A stretch of 11,935 bases of DNA from an uncultured Paracoccaceae bacterium (GTDB lineage Bacteria > Pseudomonadota > Alphaproteobacteria > Rhodobacterales > Rhodobacteraceae): assembly GCA_937916485.1 (NCBI GenBank), contig CALFSV010000124.1, positions 1 to 11,935 of the forward strand, read 5' to 3'. Shown here piece after piece: positions 6,795 to 11,935 of the stretch (positions are counted from its first letter, which is position 1; every line of letters starts with the position of its first letter). Both the position numbers and the translations under genes were made by a program. Below the pieces are notes generated by a model that worked only from the letters and a program-made list of their open reading frames with translations, searched no databases and was not told the origin of the DNA.

Positions 6795-7953
6795 AAGCAA
6801 ACTCCGGCGCGTCGACGCCCAGGCTGTCAAGCGTGTTGGTCTGATGCAGGAACCCTTCGAGCGGGGCCATCCCGATGATTGCATTGGCCGTGGCCAGCAG
6901 GATCGGCTGTCTAAGCTGATTGTCCCAGGGGCGAAAGCTAAGCTGCGCGCCCTTTGAGCCGTCAAGCCGCAGAGCGTCCGAGCGCAGGAAGGCTTCGATT
7001 GCGTTGGGATCGCGCTCGAGCGACTTGGCTTCAGCCGTCAAAAGCGCCCGCATGGCAATCCAGACCGACCAGTCCTGCCAGGTCATCCGCCGACTGTCGC
7101 CGACGGCCGTCTCGAACCGGCTGTTGACCTGCGGCGCGCCGTACCGTTCAAGCGACCAGTGCCATTCTAGGGGCACAAGGTCGGTGGCGCCGACGACAGG
7201 TCGGGGTAGGGCGGTCCGATAGGGCAGGTAGCGTGAGAATTCGCCAAAACTGTCCGCTATGAAAACGGCGTCGTACTCACGGATGTCGCCGGTCAGCAGG
7301 GCCACGTTGTTCTGTTCACGTAGGGCCGGATTGGTCGAGAGATCGAATTCCCGGGTGGCCACGATCCGCAGCCGGAACCGCGCCGCTGCCTCGGCAAAGG
7401 AGGCTGCGCGGGCAATGTCGCGGTCCGTCTTGCCATGCAGGACAAGGACCCGTTCCCATCGCATTTTGACGAAATGCTGGACCAAGGCGTCCGCAATCAT
7501 CCTGTCGCTGGCAGCGGTATGCAGCATCCGGGCATGACAGCGGCGGCGCAGCCAATCCTCGGGAGCGGTCGTGTTGATCAGCAGCGGGCCATTCGGGCCA
7601 AGCGCTACCGCAACCGCGTCCGCCTCTTTCGCCGGCAGATCGAGAATGAGGTACCGGTTGCCACTGTCGGCAAGCTGGCGGGTCGCCGTCGGCAGGGCTG
7701 CCTCGTCAGCAACCCGGACGGCGGAAAAGCCGATGTTTACACCCCGCGCGTCTGTCAGGAGCAACAGGTCCTCCATCGCCATTCGCGCTGCAATCTGGGG
7801 ATCGCCCTGCCGGCCGTTTTCGATCCGGGCATAGGCGATGGCCTCATCGTATCGGGGATCGGGATCGAGGCCGAGAAGGGCAATACTCACAACTTCCTGT
7901 GCGGCCGCGATGCTGCTCCAAAGTGCGAAAGCAATGATGATGACAATCCGCAT
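6787..7953 (-). CDS. Periplasmic ABC binding protein of PQQ-dependent alcohol dehydrogenase system
   Basis: This 388-residue protein has a signal peptide (MRIVIIIAFALWSSIAAAQ, cleavage after AAA-Q or nearby) and the two-lobed periplasmic binding protein fold of the branched-chain amino-acid receptor type. Diagnostic stretches are VSIALLGLDPDPRYDEAIAYARIENG, the central PNGPLLINTTAPEDWLR with RRRCHARMLHTAASDRMIADALVQ, and the end LGVDAPEFACD. These are characteristic of the binding protein annotated in PQQ-dependent alcohol dehydrogenase clusters. Two Cys remain in the mature protein and may form a disulfide. The ATG at 7953 overlaps the upstream stop as TGATG; a TTG one codon earlier is less likely. 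Such binding proteins normally serve importers, but its partner permease is ABC-2 type, an arrangement peculiar to this family. The ligand is unknown. Confidence 0.85.
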   Translation of the reverse strand: MRIVIIIAFALWSSIAAAQEVVSIALLGLDPDPRYDEAIAYARIENGRQGDPQIAARMAMEDLLLLTDARGVNIGFSAVRVADEAALPTATRQLADSGNRYLILDLPAKEADAVAVALGPNGPLLINTTAPEDWLRRRCHARMLHTAASDRMIADALVQHFVKMRWERVLVLHGKTDRDIARAASFAEAAARFRLRIVATREFDLSTNPALREQNNVALLTGDIREYDAVFIADSFGEFSRYLPYRTALPRPVVGATDLVPLEWHWSLERYGAPQVNSRFETAVGDSRRMTWQDWSVWIAMRALLTAEAKSLERDPNAIEAFLRSDALRLDGSKGAQLSFRPWDNQLRQPILLATANAIIGMAPLEGFLHQTNTLDSLGVDAPEFACD

Positions 7954-8912
7954 CAATCGTCGATCACGACCGTATGGGGCACCTGGCCGACCGGGATCGA
8001 TCGGATCGGGCGTAAGCTCGCGGTGTCGATCAGCGTGATGTCGTCCGAAAGCCCGTTGACCACCACCGCGAGGGTCTCATCGCGGGTGAGCGCGATTGAC
8101 CATGCGCGGCGTCCGACCAGAACATAGTCGATCAACTCGTGGGTAAACCCGTCGATGACCGCGACGTGGTTTGCCCGCCCCAGTGAGATATAGCCGCGCG
8201 CGCCATCGGCCGTCAGAGCCATGCCCACAGGTGTCACGTCTTCGGGTCGGAAGCCCGGCGGCAGAAACTGAAGCACCTCTTTGATTTCCAGTCTTGCACG
8301 GTCGATTATGCAGATTTCGCTCGACAATTCGGCTGAAACCCAAAGCTCGTTCGTGTCCGGGGTCAGGATGAACCGGCGTGGTCGGGTTCCGACAATGATA
8401 TTGTCGATCACGGCACCCGCCTCGGTGTCGATGACATGCACCATGTCCGCCACTTCCGAGGTCACATAGACGGTCGAGCCGTCTTCGGACGTGATCACCC
8501 CCTCTGGTTCGGCGCCTGTTGCGACGTCATGGATCACGATCCGGCTGTCGACCTCGATGATTTCCAGCATCGAGTCCTCTTCGTTCGAGACATAGATCAG
8601 CGACTCGTCGGGCGAGAATTCGAACACTTCCGGGCTTGGACCCGTCGGGATACTGTCAACGATCTCTACCGTTTCGACGTCAATGACTTCGATCACGTCA
8701 TCGTCGCCGCAGGCGACGTATAAAAGCGTCCGGTCGGCATTCAGCTTCATGTCGCGGGGCCGGCGCGAGGTTTCGATGGTGGCGATATGCTCGAAGTCCG
8801 GCGAAAACACCCAGACATCATGGCTCCGCTCGTTCGAAACGAAGATGCGCCCGGTGTCTCGGGCCATGGCTGGGGTCGCGGCAATCAGCGCGACGAGAAT
8901 TGCACGAAGCAT
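7953..8912 (-). CDS. YVTN-family beta-propeller protein, PQQ-catabolism type
   Basis: This 319-residue exported protein has a short signal peptide (MLRAILVALIAATPAMA) and seven YVTN-type repeats of about 42 residues. Examples are GRIFVSNERSHDVWVFSP, LLYVACGDDDVIEVIDVET, LIYVSNEEDSMLEIIEVDS, TVYVTSEVADMVHVIDTEA, ELWVSAELSSEICIID and LAVVVNGLSDDITLIDTAS. Each ends in the usual strand with a VIDxxT turn. It matches the PQQ-dependent catabolism-associated propeller protein; related propellers are present in lanthanide-utilisation (lut) loci. Its biochemical role there is not settled: scaffold, metal or cofactor carrier are options. The mature part has few Cys and is rich in Asp and Glu, so divalent or trivalent metal binding is plausible but not shown. 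It sits 4 nt after the cupredoxin-like gene, with AGGTAGG overlapping that gene's stop as a ribosome site, and is coupled to the binding-protein gene below it. Confidence 0.88.
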   Translation of the reverse strand: MLRAILVALIAATPAMARDTGRIFVSNERSHDVWVFSPDFEHIATIETSRRPRDMKLNADRTLLYVACGDDDVIEVIDVETVEIVDSIPTGPSPEVFEFSPDESLIYVSNEEDSMLEIIEVDSRIVIHDVATGAEPEGVITSEDGSTVYVTSEVADMVHVIDTEAGAVIDNIIVGTRPRRFILTPDTNELWVSAELSSEICIIDRARLEIKEVLQFLPPGFRPEDVTPVGMALTADGARGYISLGRANHVAVIDGFTHELIDYVLVGRRAWSIALTRDETLAVVVNGLSDDITLIDTASLRPIRSIPVGQVPHTVVIDD

Positions 8913-8916
8913 TGAC

Positions 8917-9330
8917 CTACCTCATGATGAATGTGCCCGCGAGGCCGCGCTCGCGGTAGCCGTCGATCCAGAATGCGTAATTGCCGGGCCGGATTGGCAC
9001 GAACCAAATGTCGATGCGGCCTTCGTCGTCAAACTCGACAGCGTAAAGGCCAAAGGGCTGCACCTCGAGGTCATTGACCACGACCTGATTGATCCACGAG
9101 TTGCGGAACAGGTCTGGGGCCAGCAACTGAAACTCTTCGCGCCCGTCATGAACGATTGACCAGCGGTAGTACTTTCCTGTTTCGACCTCGAACTCATTGA
9201 TCGAAAAGGCCAGCTCGTCACTGTCGATTTCCATATCCGTGAGCCGGGTCGCATCGCTTGCAAGGTTGCCTTCGGAGTTTGCGAGAGTCGCCAAGAGGCT
9301 GCAGGCAAAAGCCCAGAAAATTCGTCTCAT
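8917..9330 (-). CDS. Small exported cupredoxin-like protein, first gene of the operon
   Basis: This 137-residue protein has a signal peptide (MRRIFWAFACSLLATLANSEG) and a compact all-beta mature part. Its YYRWSIVHDG, LFRNSWINQVVVNDLEV, YAVEFDDEGRIDIWFVPIRPGNYAFWIDG and GLAGTFIMR strands resemble a cupredoxin-like fold, including the typical PGxYxFxC/W...GxxGxxxM end. The type 1 copper ligands are absent: the mature chain has no Cys and only one His, although a Met lies near the C-terminus. It is therefore unlikely to hold a normal blue-copper site. Proteins of this sort are found next to the YVTN propeller in PQQ-alcohol loci. A strong GAGGAGG (9336-9342 on the complementary strand) lies 5 nt before the ATG, making this the likely best-translated gene of the operon. 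A structural or binding function is inferred; the identification of the fold is tentative. Confidence 0.75.
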   Translation of the reverse strand: MRRIFWAFACSLLATLANSEGNLASDATRLTDMEIDSDELAFSINEFEVETGKYYRWSIVHDGREEFQLLAPDLFRNSWINQVVVNDLEVQPFGLYAVEFDDEGRIDIWFVPIRPGNYAFWIDGYRERGLAGTFIMR

Positions 9331-9388
9331 CCCGTCCTCCTCGAGCGTCTGGTTGCCGCCAGTCTAGCACCAGGGCCTCATTCCGTTT

Positions 9389-9438
9389 GGCAATGTTTAG
9401 AATTGGGTAAAACGTTGCTCGCGGCTGCTAACATTGCC
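9389..9438. promoter_or_regulatory. Operator-like repeats in the divergent promoter region
   Basis: The 9-bp sequence GGCAATGTT (9389-9397) has a perfect inverted copy AACATTGCC (9430-9438), with centres 41 bp apart, close to four helical turns. A third, degenerate copy AACGTTGCT (9411-9419, seven of nine bases) lies midway in the same orientation as the second, so sites are spaced about 20 bp. The block sits between the two divergent start codons (9330 and 9482), suggesting one regulator controlling both operons. Core promoters could not be identified with confidence. Confidence 0.45.
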
Positions 9439-9481
9439 ACGGATGATGTGATCATCTATCAATTGCTGCGGGAGGGATTTC

Positions 9482-10477
9482 ATGAAAAGACGTTATTTCA
9501 ATAAGTTACTTGCGGCAAGTGCAGGGGTGGGGATGCCAGCGCGCGCGTTTGCCTTTTCGCCACCTGCCGAAGATGTCGTCGTTGGCGTTCAGCTGACAGG
9601 CACCGCCAGTTGGGAGATGCAGACGATACTGGACAGAAGGTTTGATGCCAGAAACGAGATCGCGCTTGAACTGATCGACGTGGCGAACAAGCAAGCAGGT
9701 CACATCGCCCTTTTGTCGGGTGCAGCGCACCTGATCCTGTCGGATTACATCTGGGTCGCCTCCCTCAGGGCGGCAGGCGAGCCGGTCACCTGCGTTCCTC
9801 ATTCCCTAGCGGTTGGGGGGCTGATGATCCCTGCTGGCAGCGACATCGGTGCTGTCACCGACCTTCCAGGCAAAACGATTGGTATTGCCGGCGGTCCAGT
9901 GGACAAGAGTTGGATCGCGCTTCAGGCCTATTACGCACAACAGACCGGCGACACGCTGGTTGACAAGGTCGAGGCCAAGTTTGGCGCGCCGCCCCTGATC
10001 AACGAACTTCTGGGGAACGGTGAGTTGGATGCGAGCCTCAACTTCTGGCATTTTAACGCCCGCGCCAAAGCCGCGGGCCATAGAGAGCTGATCTCAGTCG
10101 CTGACATGATGACTGGGATGGGGATTACCAATCAGCCGCCATTGCTGGCCTGGGTCTTTCTTGAAGAGACAGCCAACGAAATGGAAAAGGCGTTGGTTCA
10201 TTTCTTTGATGCGTCGTTCGAGGCAAAGGCATTGCTGGCGTCTGACGATGCGATCTGGGAGGAATTGCGCGACAAGATGGGGGCGGCGGATAACGACGCG
10301 CTCTTCCAAACACTCAGGGACGACTATCGCGCCGGTATCGTTACGGGCTATAATGACGAGATGATCGACGCGGCCGCCACCGCCTTTGCGATCATGGCGG
10401 ATTACGGTGGTCCGGAGTTGGTCGGTGATAGCGCGACGATGGACCCAGGCACGTTCTGGGCCGGCTACCGCGCCTAA
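9482..10477 (+). CDS. NitT/TauT-type ABC binding protein with Tat-like signal
   Basis: This 331-residue protein is the substrate-binding part of a NitT/TauT-like importer (type II periplasmic fold). MKRRYFNKLLAASAGVGMPARAFA is a signal sequence with KRRYFNK resembling the twin-arginine motif, so it is probably folded before export. The mature part has VVVGVQLTGTASWEMQTILDRR, AHLILSDYIWVASLRAAGEP (the D-Y-W lobe typical of aromatic/sulfonate receptors), GKTIGIAGGPVDKSWIALQAYYAQQTG and a C-terminal TMDPGTFWAGYRA. The ligand is unknown; this subfamily often serves PQQ- or methanol/lanthanide-linked loci, which suits the divergent operon. GGGAGG at 9470-9475, 6 nt before the ATG, is strong. It is followed at 4 to 22 nt by the permease gene. 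Confidence 0.85.
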   Translation: MKRRYFNKLLAASAGVGMPARAFAFSPPAEDVVVGVQLTGTASWEMQTILDRRFDARNEIALELIDVANKQAGHIALLSGAAHLILSDYIWVASLRAAGEPVTCVPHSLAVGGLMIPAGSDIGAVTDLPGKTIGIAGGPVDKSWIALQAYYAQQTGDTLVDKVEAKFGAPPLINELLGNGELDASLNFWHFNARAKAAGHRELISVADMMTGMGITNQPPLLAWVFLEETANEMEKALVHFFDASFEAKALLASDDAIWEELRDKMGAADNDALFQTLRDDYRAGIVTGYNDEMIDAAATAFAIMADYGGPELVGDSATMDPGTFWAGYRA

Positions 10478-10499
10478 GCGGGTGGCGGAACGGGGGCCG

Positions 10500-11261
10500 A
10501 TGGGGCAGCAACGCGGCGATCGAAGCTTTTGGATCGAAGCTGCCTCGCTGCCGCTTCTTCTGCTTGTTTGGCAGGCCTGCGCCATGATGGTGGCGCACCG
10601 GCTGTTTCCTGCCCCCATTGCTGTGTTCCAGGAGCTCTGGTTCCTGGCGACAGAGCGGTATCTGTTTGCGGACCTCGGAGAGACGCTTCGCCGGGCCGCG
10701 ATTGCCTTTGTCGCCGCGATGACGATCGGGGTTGCCATCGGCGGCGCGCTGGGTCGGTTCAGGGCGCTTGACCGGTTGTTCGCGAGCTGGATCCTGATCG
10801 GGCTGAACATTCCGGCGATCGTGGTCGCTATCGCCTGTTATATCTGGCTTGGGCTGTCCGAATTTGCGCTAATCCTCGCGGTCACGATCAACAAGACCCC
10901 GCTGGTGGCGGTCACTATGCGGGAAGGGGTGAGGGCGCTCGACACCGGTTTTTCCGAATTGGCCCGGGCCTATCGCGTTTCTTTCTGGCGGCGCCTGCGC
11001 CTTATTGTCGTGCCACAACTGATGCCCTTTGTGTTGACCGCGGCCCGGACCGGGCTTTCGCTGATCTGGAAGATCGTGCTCGTGTTCGAAGTTCTTGGCA
11101 GCGACGGCGGTGTCGGTTTCCGGATCGGTGTCTACTTCCAGAATTTCGACATCACGGGCATTCTGGCCTACACGCTCAGTTTCATGGCGGTTGTCATCGC
11201 CTTTGAATACCTCGTCATGCGACCCCTCGAACAAAGGATCCTCGGATGGCGTCAGGTGTAG
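10500..11261 (+). CDS. NitT/TauT-type ABC importer permease
   Basis: This is an inner-membrane subunit of 253 residues of the binding-protein-dependent transport superfamily, with about six membrane segments. The first is at ~15-33; the others include ~66-88, 97-118, 121-142 and 218-240. The conserved EAA loop, which docks on the ATPase, is at residues 153-176 (ELARAYRVSFWRRLRLIVVP). RTGLSLIWKIVLVFEVLG after it is typical of SsuC/TauC-like permeases. The start is uncertain: ATG 10500 leaves 22 nt after the binding-protein stop and has a purine-rich GGAACGGGGG upstream; GTG 10482 would add six residues but has no ribosome site. Earlier starts would overlap the binding-protein gene and encode shadow sequence. 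The ATPase gene overlaps its end by 16 nt. Substrate should be the same small ligand as that of the binding protein. Confidence 0.82.
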   Translation: MGQQRGDRSFWIEAASLPLLLLVWQACAMMVAHRLFPAPIAVFQELWFLATERYLFADLGETLRRAAIAFVAAMTIGVAIGGALGRFRALDRLFASWILIGLNIPAIVVAIACYIWLGLSEFALILAVTINKTPLVAVTMREGVRALDTGFSELARAYRVSFWRRLRLIVVPQLMPFVLTAARTGLSLIWKIVLVFEVLGSDGGVGFRIGVYFQNFDITGILAYTLSFMAVVIAFEYLVMRPLEQRILGWRQV

Positions 11262-11935
11262 CGGTTTCGATAGACATCAGGGCAAAACGGTTCGACGGTG
11301 CGACAGGGCTGCTGTTCGAAGGGCTCCGGCTAGATGTTGCCGAAGGCGAAGTGCTTGCCTTGGTCGGTCCGTCGGGGGTCGGCAAATCCACGCTTCTGCG
11401 GATGATTGCCGGAATTGATACGACTTTTGACGGCGTGATTTCGGTATTCGGAAAGCCGGCAAGCGAGGGGGGGCCACCGGGCTTTGTGTTTCAGGATCCC
11501 CGGTTGCTTCCGTGGCTAAGTGCGGTTGCCAACATCCGCGCCGTCAGCCCGGCCACGACGATGGACGAGGCCGTCGCGCTTTTGAGTGAGATGGGGTTGT
11601 CCGGCTTTGAAGCGGCCCTGCCGGGGAGCCTTTCGGGCGGGATGCAACGTCGGGTCGCGTTGGCGCGGGCACTGGCCGTAGAGCCCCGGTTGCTTCTCCT
11701 TGACGAACCTTTCGTGTCAATTGACCGCAAACTGGTGCGCGAGCTGCATGATGTGATCAGCCGCATCGCCGAGAAACGTCGCCCGACGATGATCCTGGTC
11801 AGCCATGATCCCGAAGACGCGGCACGGCTCGCCGATCGGGTGATATTGTTGCAGGGTCGCCCGGCCAGGATCGACTCAGAAACATATCTCGACACTCCAC
11901 GCGACGTCCGCGATCCGGCGAAGATTCTTGATATC
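11246..11935 (+). CDS. NitT/TauT-type ABC importer ATPase, cut by window end
   Basis: This 230-codon frame is open to the right edge, so the C-terminus is missing. It carries all ATPase motifs: Walker A GPSGVGKST at residues 41-49, Q-loop Gln 83 in FVFQDPRLLPWLS, the signature LSGGMQRRVALARAL starting at 129, Walker B LLLLDEP with Asp 153 and Glu 154, and switch His 187 in VSHDPEDA. The QDPRLLPW segment is typical of SsuB/TauB-type importers. The ATG at 11246 overlaps the permease end by 16 nt; AGGA lies 8 nt upstream. It supplies energy for the two preceding genes. It is not of the type that pairs with ABC-2 permeases, so it probably does not serve the divergent operon. Confidence 0.9.
   Translation, partial: MASGVAVSIDIRAKRFDGATGLLFEGLRLDVAEGEVLALVGPSGVGKSTLLRMIAGIDTTFDGVISVFGKPASEGGPPGFVFQDPRLLPWLSAVANIRAVSPATTMDEAVALLSEMGLSGFEAALPGSLSGGMQRRVALARALAVEPRLLLLDEPFVSIDRKLVRELHDVISRIAEKRRPTMILVSHDPEDAARLADRVILLQGRPARIDSETYLDTPRDVRDPAKILDI

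Noticed and set aside
6795..6965. Longer N-terminus of the ABC-2 permease
   Set aside because: It overlaps the binding-protein gene and encodes Arg/Ser/Pro-rich shadow sequence; GTG 6794 has a ribosome site.
7435..8127. 230-residue frame on the plus strand across the binding-protein/propeller junction
   Set aside because: It is antisense to two well-supported genes, and its composition is typical of a GC-rich shadow frame.
9448..9462. GTGAT...ATCAA resembling an FNR box
   Set aside because: The spacer is 5 bases rather than 4, and the left arm is not TTGAT.
1..11935. Mobile element, CRISPR array or phage genes
   Set aside because: No transposase, integrase, paired terminal repeats or spaced direct-repeat array was seen; the short tandem repeats are within coding sequence.

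Overview
The window looks like a chromosomal segment of a Roseobacter-type alphaproteobacterium (Rhodobacteraceae or close). The reasons are high GC, GGAGG-like ribosome binding sites, short overlapping operons, RTX/serralysin-tail secreted proteins, an FNR/FnrL-type box, and ABC and beta-propeller genes of families tied to PQQ-dependent alcohol oxidation. This placement is an inference from gene content, not from a marker gene.

Left part (1-3311, + strand): the 3' portion of a large RTX calcium-binding protein whose N-terminus lies outside the window, with a Pro/Glu-rich heptad repeat at the edge. After a pair of strong hairpins comes a 709-residue vanadium-dependent haloperoxidase with a complete vanadate-binding site and a short RTX-like stretch. 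Both look like type I secretion cargo, but no secretion machinery is in the window.

Middle (3312-5969): a 534-bp non-coding region carries several small hairpins, a perfect FNR box with a correctly placed -10 element, and what may be a remnant of a universal stress protein (USP) start. It precedes a tandem-domain USP gene that is broken by one in-frame TAA, with a clearly USP-like tail continuing in the same frame. A 348-bp gap with an 18-bp dyad follows, then an exported SMP-30/NHL-type six-bladed propeller protein with a probable terminator.

Right part (5970-11935): two divergent operons share a 151-bp intergenic region that holds operator-like repeats. The leftward operon has four tightly packed genes: a cupredoxin-like exported protein, a YVTN beta-propeller, a periplasmic binding protein, and an ABC-2 permease. 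These match the set described around PQQ-dependent alcohol dehydrogenases, with relatives in lanthanide-utilisation loci, except that the expected ABC ATPase is absent. The rightward operon is a complete NitT/TauT-like importer: a Tat-exported binding protein, a permease and an ATPase cut by the window edge. The probable theme is periplasmic quinoprotein metabolism and uptake of its cofactor, metal or substrate, but the dehydrogenase itself is not in the window.
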